DNA of 64,000 bases from Paenibacillus sp. FSL H7-0331 (lineage in GTDB: Bacteria > Bacillota > Bacilli > Paenibacillales > NBRC-103111). The DNA is taken from assembly GCF_001956045.1 (NCBI RefSeq), contig NZ_MRTH01000001.1, positions 1 through 64,000 of the forward strand. Direction: 5' to 3'. Position numbers and translations under genes: made by a program. Shown here piece after piece: positions 16,038 through 25,606 of the stretch (positions are counted from its first letter, which is position 1; every line of letters begins with the position of its first letter). A model generated the notes under the pieces. The model had not been told where the DNA came from, searched no databases, and worked only from the letters and a program-made list of their open reading frames with translations.

Positions 16038-18008
16038 CTATTGCTTGTAAACACCCAGCAGACGCTTCGAAACTCCTGCAGGTGTAGTGAATGCTTCATA
16101 GAGACGGATCGTTAAAGGACGATCCAATTGCTCCGTTGTTGCATCAAAGATAAGGTTGTTTTCTCCGCTAACCAGACGATTCGTTCCAATAAAGCTACCT
16201 GATACCGTACCGATCAAACGATCTACCGAATCATAAAGCTCGAATTGCAGCTTGGAGAAGCTGGCATCGATCTGAATTTGTTCCTGTCTCGTCAAATCAA
16301 GATTAAAGCGGGTTTTATAGGAATAGCTATTATTGCCTGTACGATTATAAGTCGGTGTAATCGTCCAATAGGTGACTTTGGCATCGAACGGATACACGCT
16401 GAATTTCTCTTCTGTTTCTGCCGGCTGAATCTCCATGCTATAAGCAGCGATGTTCGTTTTGTATGGAGCTGCTTTCACCATATCGTTAATTTTCAATACC
16501 AGATCCTTACCGCTCTCGGACTGTGGCAGTGTGTAAGAATAGCTAACAACTAATCCCGAGTTAGGTAATATTCTTTGCGTGGATACTGTTTGACGATTGC
16601 CGCTGTAAGTATAACCATCCGTGCTGAGAAGCTCGGTTTGGAATACAGGAACTGCCATTGGAACATCGCTTCTGTTTAAAATCCTGAACTTCGATGTGAC
16701 ATTCTTGGAGCCTTCATCCGTGTTATCATCAATGTGAAACTCTACAACCGACACCTCAAGATTCGGATGAATCAGCTCACTCAAAGCATCGAAAGTCATC
16801 GGATTTCCCAATTTGTAGGCAGGATAAGCAACTCTTGCAGCCGTGCTAGGCAGCAAAATATTAAGTCGGCCCACATTATAGGTAACAACGGTTGGAACAC
16901 CGGTTGCACTAGCCTGTGAGAATTTTTCCGGAGTCAGTACATTGATACTGGAAAGGACGGTATCATTATTCGTAGAGATAGCAAAGTGGATATACTTTTG
17001 CTCTCTCGCTTCCAGAATAACCTCCCCTTGCTCAACCTTTTTCCCATAATACGATTGCGCTTGAGAACTATCCGATGCAGCAGTACCTGAAGCCGGTGTA
17101 GTAGAAGTTGAGTTATCAGTAGACGACCCTGTCCCTTCAGCACCGCTGGTATTGGTTGTACCCTCAGATGCTGCAGCATCTGCAGTTCCGCTACCGGATG
17201 CTGAGGTACCAGCATTCACTGTAACAGGTACCTGTTGGCCCGTAACAGCCGTTGTAGGTCCAGCCGCGTCTTCTACAACCTTTTGCCCCTCAAACACTTT
17301 GGACGACGTCTTACCATCGATAATGAATTCAGGAAGGGTCTCACGCTGATCTGTCGGGTTGGTCACAAGCAGCTGCAGCACTTGAATCGTGCCTTTATCT
17401 GTTACTTCTTTGTCGATGCTTACAGGTGTGTACTCAAGTGGTGAAGTCAAAGAAGGAATTTTGAACTTCTCGCCCCATTTCTTCACTGAAGCGGGGTCCG
17501 TAATTTTCATATCGCTGCCCTTCCAGGATTGGCCGCTGATAGGAATGGCAAGAATTCGCGTTTCGGTTTTGGGATACACGTAATAGTCCACATCTGTCCA
17601 ATTCGCTTCTGATAGTGTAACCGTATCGGTACGATCAATTACAGCCAAATAGCTTAATTCTGTCGTTGCCTTAGGTTGAATGGAACGTGGATTGGATGCA
17701 CTTGATTGCAGTATATATTCAACGCCTTCGATTGTTTTCACACGAAGCTCATACTCCGGAACACGCGCAATGGCGGCACCGGTATTTTTCATGCGTACGA
17801 CTACTCCCACACGGGTTCCGCCGTCCACACGCTCGTTCAGGACGGTTTTGATATCAACGCTTAAGCTGTTCGTCAGCTGATAGGTAACTGCAGCAGGTGT
17901 TCCTGACTGCGTTCCTGCCAATTCAGCGGCCATTGCCGAGTAGCTTGATGTCATAAGAGATGATGTAATAAGGACGGATACCGCTGTTTTTTTCCAATTC
18001 ATTTTCAC
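16038..18008 (-). CDS. Large secreted protein of the RND module (paralogue of the 725-residue protein)
   Basis: 656 residues with a Sec signal (SVLITSSLMTSSYSAMAAEL, cleavage likely after AMA). It is built of beta-rich, Ig-like modules about 150 residues long (GVVVRMKNTGAAIARVPEYE; KFRILNRSDVPMAVPVFQTE). A Ser/Thr/Gly/Ala-rich linker (about 250-320) lies between them. The order of elements and phrases such as VP-x(5)-LRT-x-EG-x-Y and LPNSG...YSYTLP recur in the 725-residue protein at 23313-25490, so I regard them as paralogues. GTG start at 18008 with GGAGG 8 bases upstream. It is 24 bases downstream of the RND adaptor gene and likely its partner or cargo. No known family recognised. Confidence 0.8.
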   Translation of the reverse strand: MKMNWKKTAVSVLITSSLMTSSYSAMAAELAGTQSGTPAAVTYQLTNSLSVDIKTVLNERVDGGTRVGVVVRMKNTGAAIARVPEYELRVKTIEGVEYILQSSASNPRSIQPKATTELSYLAVIDRTDTVTLSEANWTDVDYYVYPKTETRILAIPISGQSWKGSDMKITDPASVKKWGEKFKIPSLTSPLEYTPVSIDKEVTDKGTIQVLQLLVTNPTDQRETLPEFIIDGKTSSKVFEGQKVVEDAAGPTTAVTGQQVPVTVNAGTSASGSGTADAAASEGTTNTSGAEGTGSSTDNSTSTTPASGTAASDSSQAQSYYGKKVEQGEVILEAREQKYIHFAISTNNDTVLSSINVLTPEKFSQASATGVPTVVTYNVGRLNILLPSTAARVAYPAYKLGNPMTFDALSELIHPNLEVSVVEFHIDDNTDEGSKNVTSKFRILNRSDVPMAVPVFQTELLSTDGYTYSGNRQTVSTQRILPNSGLVVSYSYTLPQSESGKDLVLKINDMVKAAPYKTNIAAYSMEIQPAETEEKFSVYPFDAKVTYWTITPTYNRTGNNSYSYKTRFNLDLTRQEQIQIDASFSKLQFELYDSVDRLIGTVSGSFIGTNRLVSGENNLIFDATTEQLDRPLTIRLYEAFTTPAGVSKRLLGVYKQ

Positions 18009-18032
18009 TTTTATTTCCTCCAGTTAGCCAGA

Positions 18033-19286
18033 TTATTTCGCTAGTTGTACTTTTTCTTTGTCTTTCAGTTGGTTCTGACCGGAAACGATCAATTGCTCGC
18101 CTTCTTTTATACCTGAAATGACTTCCTGAACCGTCTCATTCAGACGCCCCAGCTGTACTTTACGTTTCTCGGCAACATCTCCAACAAGTATAAATACGGA
18201 AGTATCTCCGCCTTCACGAACCACACTTAACGTTGGAACCGTAATAACGATTTCGTCCTTCTCTTCAGTCAGAAGGATCTGCACCTTGTTGCCTGGCTTA
18301 AGCTTGGTATCGGCATTCGCGATTTCAAGTTCTAATGGATACGATTTGGACTGTGAGCTCATTACATCGGCTAAGTAGCTGACCTTGCCCTTCAGCTTTT
18401 CAGTGGTGCCTGGTACATAAAAGGTCAACTCTGTCTTGCCGCGAACCAGCTGTGCAGAAGCCTCCGTTAATTCAGCTTTGATCTTGATCGGATCCAGCTG
18501 CTGCACCTGAGCAGCTTTAAAGCCGGCGGTCAAGCTCATTCCCACTTCTATCGGCAGTTCGGTAAGCACACCGCTCACTGGTGCTTTCAGCTCCAGATTG
18601 TTCAGCGTGCGATCTGCTTCACGAATGCTCAGATTAGACGATTCTACCTGAGTTTCGAGCTGGGACAAGGAGTTCGTTGTTTCGATAGTGTTTAGCTTGT
18701 TCTTCGCACTTTCCAAATCCAACTTCAGGTTATTTAATTGCGTCTCTGCTTGATCTAACTGAAATTTTGTGAGCAGACCCAGATCATAGTCATTGCGGGC
18801 CTTACTGAAATTTTTCTCTGCATCCTTGACGGCTTGCTCGGTTTTCGTAACTGCATTTTGCAAATCGACCTTAGAGTTGACCAGATCTTCCTTCGCTTTT
18901 GTCAGCTGCTGACCCGCGCTTTTCACGCCCAGCACGCCCTTTTGCTTTTGCAGCTCAACATCGGTAGGGTCAAGCTTTACAAGAAGCTCGCCCTTTTGAA
19001 CCATATCGCCGCGTTTTTTATAAATTTCCTGGACGTCACCGCCTACTTTTGTGACGATATCCATTTGTATAGAGGAAACAACGTCTGCTACCTGCTCCAG
19101 CGGGGCACCGATCGATTTCTTCTCTACATTGGCTACCTTGACGGTTTTGATGATGGATTCAGCGGCTGCTGGCTGCTGTGGAGGCGCTGCTGGCTGCGTG
19201 CAACCCGCCATGATCGCCGTGCTCAAGATAACGACTCCTACTACTTTTGTACTTTTTTTGACGGTATTGATCATTGTAAAGTTCAT
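18033..19286 (-). CDS. Lipoprotein adaptor subunit of RND exporter (HlyD/AcrA family)
   Basis: 417 residues. A lipobox (ILSTAIMAGC) anchors it to the outer face of the membrane, as expected in a Gram-positive. It has the barrel-sandwich halves (KVGGDVQEIYKKRGDMVQKG ELLVKLDP, and LKAPVSGVLTELPIEVGMSL) around a long coiled coil (about 100-220), then beta-barrel and membrane-proximal domains. It pairs with the permease gene 33 bases upstream. AAGGGAGA precedes the start. Confidence 0.92.
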   Translation of the reverse strand: MNFTMINTVKKSTKVVGVVILSTAIMAGCTQPAAPPQQPAAAESIIKTVKVANVEKKSIGAPLEQVADVVSSIQMDIVTKVGGDVQEIYKKRGDMVQKGELLVKLDPTDVELQKQKGVLGVKSAGQQLTKAKEDLVNSKVDLQNAVTKTEQAVKDAEKNFSKARNDYDLGLLTKFQLDQAETQLNNLKLDLESAKNKLNTIETTNSLSQLETQVESSNLSIREADRTLNNLELKAPVSGVLTELPIEVGMSLTAGFKAAQVQQLDPIKIKAELTEASAQLVRGKTELTFYVPGTTEKLKGKVSYLADVMSSQSKSYPLELEIANADTKLKPGNKVQILLTEEKDEIVITVPTLSVVREGGDTSVFILVGDVAEKRKVQLGRLNETVQEVISGIKEGEQLIVSGQNQLKDKEKVQLAK

Positions 19287-19319
19287 TGGCCGATTCTCCC
19301 TTTCAATATCTCTGTATGG

Positions 19320-22300
19320 TTAATGTGTTATCGAAGCTGTTTTAACTTGCGTATCGTCGGCATCATGATCTTTCTTCTTGAACCAACGAGCCATTCTGTC
19401 ATTAAAGCGAGCGAGCATGGCGTATACAATCGGGACAATCAGCAAGGTAAGCAGCGTCGAAGTCGTTAAGCCTCCGATAACTACAACTGCGAGACCCTTG
19501 GAAATAATCGTTCCTTTGGAAAGTCCCACTCCGAGCGGCATCAAGGCCAGAATCGTCGCTCCAGCTGTCATGATGATCGGTCTCAGACGTGTCGTACCCG
19601 CTTCAACCAGCGAATCGCGAACTGAATGACCACTCTCCCTCAGCTGCTGCACTCGATCCACAAGCACGATCGCATTCGTAACCACGACACCGATGAGCAT
19701 CAGGAAGCCGATCAAGGAAGTAATATTAACAGATTCATGGGTAACAAACAGTCCGAGCAGCCCTCCGATAGCGGCAAGCGGCAACGAAACAAGAATCGCT
19801 AGTGGTGCACTTGCATTACCGAATGCCAGCACCATTACCAGGTATACGATAAAGATTGATGCCCCCATGGCGATGAACATTTGCTGAAAACTGGTTTCAA
19901 TATCGTCAGTTACACCCTTAACTTCGGTTCTAACATCACTTGGAAGCTCTACAGTTTTGAGTGCTTCACTGATTTTGGCACTAATACCGCCTTTATCAGG
20001 GCTATCAATTTTGGCATTGACCTTCACGATTTGCTCTTCCTTCTCGCGAGTAATAGCGACTGGAGCATCAATTTGTCGGATCTTGGCAATCTCATTGAGA
20101 TTAACTGTAACGCCTGTAGTCGTTTTGATTGGGAAGCTTCCTATTTTGTCAACCGAATTTTTGAATGATTTATCCAGCATAATTTTGGTTTTAAAGGTTG
20201 TGTTGTCAAATTTCAAATCCCCGATCTTCTCTTCAATCAGCCAGCCTCGAACTGTATTCGTAATTTGTGCCGAGGATAAGCCGTACAGACGGGCTTTGTT
20301 TTGATCAACGTTGATCTCAACCTCTGTCTTGGATTCACTGAGTGTATCTTTAATTTCTATTAGCTCAGGGAACTCTCTCATTTTGGCTTTAACACTTTCT
20401 GATGCTACCTGCAAGCTTTTCAGATCATCTCCTTTAAGTGCATAGGAGAAGTCTGTATCGGATGAAGGAGGTCCGCCAGCAGACAATGCAGAGCCATCCA
20501 CTTCTGAGCCTTTTGGCAAAGTATACAGAATTTTTTCTTTGAATTCCTTAACAACGTCTTTGGCATTAGATGCCTTCGAAGCGGAAGCAAAGAACGATGA
20601 ACGATAAGCAATCCGGTCTGTTCCGTTGTTATAGCCGATCAGCGACTCAAAATAATCAAAGGTCGGTTCGCCTTTGGAATCCTTGGATTCACGAACCATG
20701 GCTTCAATTTCCTTGACCTTCGCATCCATTGTTTCTATCGTCGTTTCACGCGGCATTTTTATCGAGAATTGCATCAGCTTCTCCGAATCACTTTCCGGCA
20801 TGAACGATGTGGATAGATAAGGTACTGTGGAAACAATCGTTACAATGAATAAAATAAAGGCTAGAAGCAATGTTTTCCAACTATTACCTAATGACCAGAT
20901 CAAAGTTTTTTTGTACAATCTGGAAAATGCACCCAGAGAGTCAGCTTCATCGTGGGTCTTGATTTTACTGTTCATAACCAACAGCTTGGCAAGCATCGGG
21001 ATGATCGTCAAAGCGACAATCAAGGAGGACATTAGAGCTACAGCCAGTGTAATGGCAAAAGGTCGGAATACTTCACCTAACACCCCGCTTACAAAGGCAA
21101 TAGGACCAAAAACACCAACTGTAGTGATCGTAGATGAGGTAATTGCCGAGGCAACCTGCGCAGTAGCGATCTTGATAACCGATTCATTGCGCTGCTGCGC
21201 TTTCTCCAGTTCACTGTATATATTCTCGATAACCACGATACTATCGTCGACGACCCGGCCGATGGCTATGGCCATGCCTCCAAGTGTCATGATATTCAGG
21301 GAAATACCGAGTGGTCCCATGAACAGGAGCGTTACTATGATAGATAACGGAATCGATACAAGTACAATCAGTGTCATACGTACGTTTCTCAAGAAAAGCA
21401 AAATCATCAGTGAGGCCAACACAGCACCCAATGCGCCTTCCTGCACCATACCATTGATCGAATGCTTGATATCTACGGCACTGTTATAAATCGTATGGAA
21501 AACGATGTTCGGATATTGTGTTTTCCAACCATCCATCAATTTGTCGGCAGCAGCACCAAATTCAACCGCATTGGCGTTTTTGGTTTTGAACAAATTGACA
21601 CCAATGGCAGGCTGGCCATTCAGGCGGGATAAAAAGGTCGCTTCATTAATAGCTTCAATCTTGGCAAGCTCTTTAAGCAGCAGTGTGGTACCGGAGGGGG
21701 TCGTGATCTTCATATTCTCCAGATTATAAACACTGTTCAAGTCAGTTTTTACACGAACCATTTGTGTATTTCCGTTAAAGTCTACAGAGCCTGCAGGACT
21801 CGTCTGCAAAGCCGCCTTAATGCTGCTGGATACCTGGTCCGGCGATAATCCATAGTTACTGATCGCATTGGCATCCATTTTCATCGTCAGTACAGCTTCC
21901 TGGTTACCGATGGAATCTACGTGGTCGATCCCTTTGATCGATTCATAACCTGGTAGAATAACATCTTTGTACACCTTATCAAGATCCTGCTGACTCATTC
22001 CATTCGTTCCGTAAACGGATATGTAGTATACCGGCTCAGAGGCAAAACCGAGGGTCTGCACTTTGGGTTTTTCCGAAGATTGAGGAAGAATAACATTGGA
22101 GATTAAGCTTTCCACATCTTTTTTAACATCGTCAGGCTTTTTATCCTGCTCCAGCTCGATAACAATGGATGAAAAGTTATCGCTTGAGGTAGAAGTCAAA
22201 TTCTTGATTCCATCCAGGCTGGAAATCGCTTTTTCCAGAGGCTTGGTAATGTCATCGAGAACATCCATGGGGGGAGCCGTATATTGGGTGTTGATCAATA

Positions 22301-22436
22301 CAACCGGAAACGAAATATCCGGAAAGCTCTCTACCTTCAAGGTTGTTGCTGTGTAAATACCGCCTCCTAACAGCAGCAGCGTAATAATAATGACAGCCGT
22401 AATATTTTTCATTGAAAATTCGGTCAACTTATTCAT
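19320..22436 (-). CDS. RND-family efflux permease (SwrC/AcrB-like)
   Basis: 1038 residues, standard for the family. N-terminal helix MKNITAVIIITLLLLGGGIYTAT, porter domain, helix block with the proton-relay motif (GMAIAIGRVVDDSIVVIENIYSE, two Asp in helix 4), second porter domain and a second helix block (GVVVTNAIVLVDRVQQL). GGAGGAG sets the start. Gram-positive relatives such as SwrC export lipopeptides or lipids. The next genes are a lipoprotein adaptor and a secreted protein; a GbsR/MarR-type regulator lies upstream on the same strand. Confidence 0.95.
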   Translation of the reverse strand: MNKLTEFSMKNITAVIIITLLLLGGGIYTATTLKVESFPDISFPVVLINTQYTAPPMDVLDDITKPLEKAISSLDGIKNLTSTSSDNFSSIVIELEQDKKPDDVKKDVESLISNVILPQSSEKPKVQTLGFASEPVYYISVYGTNGMSQQDLDKVYKDVILPGYESIKGIDHVDSIGNQEAVLTMKMDANAISNYGLSPDQVSSSIKAALQTSPAGSVDFNGNTQMVRVKTDLNSVYNLENMKITTPSGTTLLLKELAKIEAINEATFLSRLNGQPAIGVNLFKTKNANAVEFGAAADKLMDGWKTQYPNIVFHTIYNSAVDIKHSINGMVQEGALGAVLASLMILLFLRNVRMTLIVLVSIPLSIIVTLLFMGPLGISLNIMTLGGMAIAIGRVVDDSIVVIENIYSELEKAQQRNESVIKIATAQVASAITSSTITTVGVFGPIAFVSGVLGEVFRPFAITLAVALMSSLIVALTIIPMLAKLLVMNSKIKTHDEADSLGAFSRLYKKTLIWSLGNSWKTLLLAFILFIVTIVSTVPYLSTSFMPESDSEKLMQFSIKMPRETTIETMDAKVKEIEAMVRESKDSKGEPTFDYFESLIGYNNGTDRIAYRSSFFASASKASNAKDVVKEFKEKILYTLPKGSEVDGSALSAGGPPSSDTDFSYALKGDDLKSLQVASESVKAKMREFPELIEIKDTLSESKTEVEINVDQNKARLYGLSSAQITNTVRGWLIEEKIGDLKFDNTTFKTKIMLDKSFKNSVDKIGSFPIKTTTGVTVNLNEIAKIRQIDAPVAITREKEEQIVKVNAKIDSPDKGGISAKISEALKTVELPSDVRTEVKGVTDDIETSFQQMFIAMGASIFIVYLVMVLAFGNASAPLAILVSLPLAAIGGLLGLFVTHESVNITSLIGFLMLIGVVVTNAIVLVDRVQQLRESGHSVRDSLVEAGTTRLRPIIMTAGATILALMPLGVGLSKGTIISKGLAVVVIGGLTTSTLLTLLIVPIVYAMLARFNDRMARWFKKKDHDADDTQVKTASITH

Positions 22437-22595
22437 CTCTCTACTCCTCCATATACATTGGCTGACTTCTTAGACGTCATGCTTCCAGCTATCCCTTCAT
22501 TTTAAGCCCACATTTCCTTAGTATAGCTTCGAGACCTGATTATGTAAGGTGACAAATGTCATGAAATCAGCACTTTAACCCTATCCCCCGCCTAG

Positions 22596-23117
22596 TCAAG
22601 ATTCAAAAAAAAGCTGCTCCCGCCGAACTTTCCATTCCTCCTCCAAGCCATCCAACCGTGCCAATAGGATTTCATGAAGGGCTTGCATTTCCAAAAAACG
22701 GCGTTTGGAGGCATAGTGTGAAGGTTTATCCGACTCCTCCAATTCAGACAAATTTGAAAATACATCTAGGGTAGATTCAATCATCTTCTGAATATCGCCT
22801 ATCTTCATAATCATGATTTGTACGGTAGTCATGCTGAAATCATCGCTTATGTAGTAATAATCCTTACGATTGCTGCTGGTCGGCAGCTTGTGACACATCA
22901 TATGCTTTTCCAGAGTCCGCGCCTGTACACTGATTGCAGCTTTGGTAACACCCAGATTCTCCGCTATCTCCTGAAGACTCATGGGGCTTGAGGCAAACAG
23001 TAATTGAGCAAAAATCTTGCCAACCAAAGGACTGAACCCTTCTGACTCAAAGGATAGCGACATATGATTGCTTATGTTTGTTTTCAAGTCTTCAAAGGAC
23101 AGTTGTGGCGATTTCAT
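22596..23117 (-). CDS. GbsR/MarR-family transcriptional regulator
   Basis: 173 residues. Winged helix at about 30-90 (SPMSLQEIAENLGVTKAAIS VQARTLEKHMMCHKLPTSSN), N-terminal helix and a C-terminal dimerisation helix. This layout fits the GbsR group. AAGGAG upstream. A palindrome TTAACAA-TG-TTGTTAA lies at 23148-23163, 31 bases before the start, suggesting autorepression; control of the RND genes that follow is likely. Confidence 0.88.
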   Translation of the reverse strand: MKSPQLSFEDLKTNISNHMSLSFESEGFSPLVGKIFAQLLFASSPMSLQEIAENLGVTKAAISVQARTLEKHMMCHKLPTSSNRKDYYYISDDFSMTTVQIMIMKIGDIQKMIESTLDVFSNLSELEESDKPSHYASKRRFLEMQALHEILLARLDGLEEEWKVRREQLFFES

Positions 23118-23147
23118 AGCAATCTCCTTAAATCATCGTTGATATCA

Positions 23148-23163
23148 TTAACAATGTTGTTAA
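23148..23163. promoter_or_regulatory. Palindromic operator of the GbsR/MarR gene
   Basis: Perfect 7-base arms TTAACAA / TTGTTAA around TG, with a further outer pair ATCGTT / AACGAT in the flanks. Position between promoter region and start suits a repressor site. Confidence 0.6.
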
Positions 23164-23242
23164 CGATAATAACATTAAGTGCTTTTGAAAAAACTGTCAA
23201 TAGTTTTGAGAATATTTAACAAATCGTTCATAATTGAAAAAA

Positions 23243-23290
23243 CCAAAAACCGCCCTGACCAGCCTGCTCTACATGCTGTTGGACGGTTTG
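23243..23290 (-). terminator. Terminator of the 725-residue secreted protein gene
   Basis: Minus strand AAACCGTCC...GGGCGGTTT stem then TTGGTTTTTT, 23 bases after the stop codon at 23313. Confidence 0.8.
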
Positions 23291-23312
23291 GCTATTGACC
23301 CTTAAACCCCAA

Positions 23313-25490
23313 TTAATCCGTTGTTGTAAACCAATCGATCTTCTTGCTGGCTAACAGCTTCTTTTGACCCTGAAAAGAATCATAGATGCTGAGCTTGTAC
23401 GTCTTTAATGTATCCAGATGGAAAATCAGGTCCGCATCACGCTCTGTAATCCGGAATTTTTCCTTTTTGCCCAGTCTGATCTTATCATCATTGACTGCTG
23501 GATCTGAGGAGACGGCACCTGCTGAGGCACTGGAATCTGAGCTTTTACTATCAAAGTCCTTAAAATCAAATTCTTTCGTAAATGTCTTGTTGCCCTTCTC
23601 ATCCTCAAAACCAAATATAAGCTTGCGTCCCTCGGTATTCGATTCGATCCTCACGTTTTTGGTCAGCTCATAATCGAAGGTCAGTCTGAGTTCGTCTCGG
23701 TTGAGCCACGTATTCACGCCGCCGACATGAAGTGTATACGGAAACAGATCGATTTTTTCAAAATCGTCCTTCGCAGTAAAATTCTCATTAGGCAGCCAAA
23801 ATGCTGCGGCATTCACATAGGCATCCGGTTTGGCTTCTTTTTCCGTATACTTGTCCTCGGTTACCGCCTCGCCGATCATGACATGCATGTTCGTTGTCGG
23901 GAAAGTTTTCGGCAGCGTGCTGGATACAAACAACAGAGCGGAGCCGCCCGGACCTACCTTATTTTTGATTTCGGAAATGGCAGCAGGATAAACGGAGCCG
24001 TCGATCGTTTTAAATTGCGCGACAAGCTTGGATACGTCCGTAGAACGCTTCTCGAGATTCGTTGCTTCCATCTGTACGGTAAAAACATCGGCCGTATCCC
24101 CTGTATAGGTATTCACACCAAGCACTTTGTAGCTGGCGCTTCGGCCCACAATAGCTTTTTTGTACATATCCCCGACATTAATGTAAGGCATATTGAGCAG
24201 CTCGGAGCTTTGTGCAAATTTTAGCAGCTCTTCCTTTTCGGTTTCGCTGATTTTCTCCTCAAGTACAAGCTTAATGGAAGAAAACTCATACGTATAAGGC
24301 ATTTTTCCTATAAACTGAAAATTCGCCTCACTCCCTTTGGGGAGCCCGATCATTTTGTCCGTCTTAATCAGCTTGGCTTCTACTTTGACGTTATCATCCA
24401 GTAAATAGTAGCCTACCAAATCCGGTATCGGCAGAGCCTCAACGCCTTGATTAAGCAGTGTGAAATTCGCTGTCAAAATATCCTGATCTTCCCAAGGCAG
24501 GCGCTGAAAGGAATTCAGCTTGGAGGTATACGTACCCGCTTTGTTCGTAAAATGATATTCCGTTCCCGCGTCGACGCTGTCAGGAGCAGACACAGCAGGC
24601 AGCTGAAAGTAGGCAATTGGCAGGTTCAGCTTCAAATCCGCTGCGTTCTGGATAATGACAAGCTGCCAGCCTTCCGTGCTGACCGTGATTGGAACAGAGC
24701 CCGTTAATTCGATTTCTTTTTTGATTTGTGGATTAATCGATAAATCCTTTAAGCTCTTCGCGTCCAATGGGTACATATAACCCTCACTTGTGCGCAGCAA
24801 AAACTGGTATGCAGGCACAACCGCTGTTCGATTTCCGACATTTTCCATATTCAGCACGACGGTAGGGGAGTAATTCTTTTCGTTTTTGGTCATAAACACT
24901 TTTTTTATCGAACCCTTAACCTCAGTACCAGCCATATTAATAATATGAGTTTCATTCACGGGTGTAACCACCGAATACCCGGCGGGAACCGCAACCTCCC
25001 CTATCTTTCGTTCAAAATTCGGCTGCGAAAAGTCCCATTTGATCACTTCAAACACAAGATCGCTGAGCTCGGTCGTTTCATTAACTGATGCATAAAAGCT
25101 GATATCCTGTACCGATTGCGGCGTTATCCGATTTTTATCTTTATCCTGCGGCAGTACCCTGACAGAGATTTGATTGCCTGATTGCGTCCGCATGCGTACC
25201 CAATAGTCGATAAAAAGCAGATCAGTGCTCGTTGTATTATGGACACTCAAAGTAAAGGAAACCGTCTTGCCGCTTTGCTCTGTCAGCATCGTCACATTCT
25301 TCAGCTCGAAGTAGCTGCCTCCCTGAATCTCTACCGTACCGAGCGCAGGGGCCGATCCAGTAGTCAGAATGGCGCTGCTGCTGGACGGCGGCGTTGTGCC
25401 GTTATCTGCCGCAAAGGCAGGAACAACCGTACTTAAGGTGACAACGGCTGACAACAGCAGGATGGCGGTGGATTGTTTAATAATGATCAT
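23313..25490 (-). CDS. Large secreted protein of the ABC module (paralogue of the 656-residue protein)
   Basis: 725 residues with a Sec signal (STAILLLSAVVTLSTVVPAFA, cleavage after AFA) and a Ser/Thr/Pro start. Repeated beta-rich modules follow: SFTLSVHNTTSTDLLFIDYW, VVLNMENVGNRTAVVPAYQF with LLRTSEGYMYPL, and FTLLNQGVEALPIPD. It ends in a segment about 70 residues long (YKLSIYDSFQGQKKLLASKK) like the end of the 656-residue protein (IRLYEAFTTPAGVSKRLLGV). AAGGAGGG precedes the start. It follows the solute-binding lipoprotein gene and is probably in the same transcript as the MacAB-like genes. No family recognised; extracellular or wall-associated. Confidence 0.8.
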   Translation of the reverse strand: MIIIKQSTAILLLSAVVTLSTVVPAFAADNGTTPPSSSSAILTTGSAPALGTVEIQGGSYFELKNVTMLTEQSGKTVSFTLSVHNTTSTDLLFIDYWVRMRTQSGNQISVRVLPQDKDKNRITPQSVQDISFYASVNETTELSDLVFEVIKWDFSQPNFERKIGEVAVPAGYSVVTPVNETHIINMAGTEVKGSIKKVFMTKNEKNYSPTVVLNMENVGNRTAVVPAYQFLLRTSEGYMYPLDAKSLKDLSINPQIKKEIELTGSVPITVSTEGWQLVIIQNAADLKLNLPIAYFQLPAVSAPDSVDAGTEYHFTNKAGTYTSKLNSFQRLPWEDQDILTANFTLLNQGVEALPIPDLVGYYLLDDNVKVEAKLIKTDKMIGLPKGSEANFQFIGKMPYTYEFSSIKLVLEEKISETEKEELLKFAQSSELLNMPYINVGDMYKKAIVGRSASYKVLGVNTYTGDTADVFTVQMEATNLEKRSTDVSKLVAQFKTIDGSVYPAAISEIKNKVGPGGSALLFVSSTLPKTFPTTNMHVMIGEAVTEDKYTEKEAKPDAYVNAAAFWLPNENFTAKDDFEKIDLFPYTLHVGGVNTWLNRDELRLTFDYELTKNVRIESNTEGRKLIFGFEDEKGNKTFTKEFDFKDFDSKSSDSSASAGAVSSDPAVNDDKIRLGKKEKFRITERDADLIFHLDTLKTYKLSIYDSFQGQKKLLASKKIDWFTTTD

Positions 25491-25511
25491 GATGGGGTTA
25501 CCCTCCTTAGA

Positions 25512-25605
25512 GTTTTCCGTAGGAAAACTGACTTCGTAAGCAAATTCTGTGTTTTCCTAAGGAAAACTGACTTCGTTAGCGTTGCTAGGTTTTCCATAGG
25601 AAAAC
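25512..25605. repeat. Three tandem hairpin repeats
   Basis: Units at 25512-25541, 25551-25580 and 25589-25605. The first two are 30-base near-identical copies of a GTTTTCC-x-TAGGAAAAC palindrome followed by TGACTTCGT-AGC; the third keeps only the palindrome. Spacing is 38-39 bases. The block fills the gap between the solute-binding gene and the secreted protein gene. Confidence 0.8.
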
Positions 25606-25606
25606 C

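Noticed and set aside
25512..25605. Short regularly spaced repeats as a CRISPR array
   Set aside because: Only three units, the spacers are 9 bases or less, and no cas genes are near.
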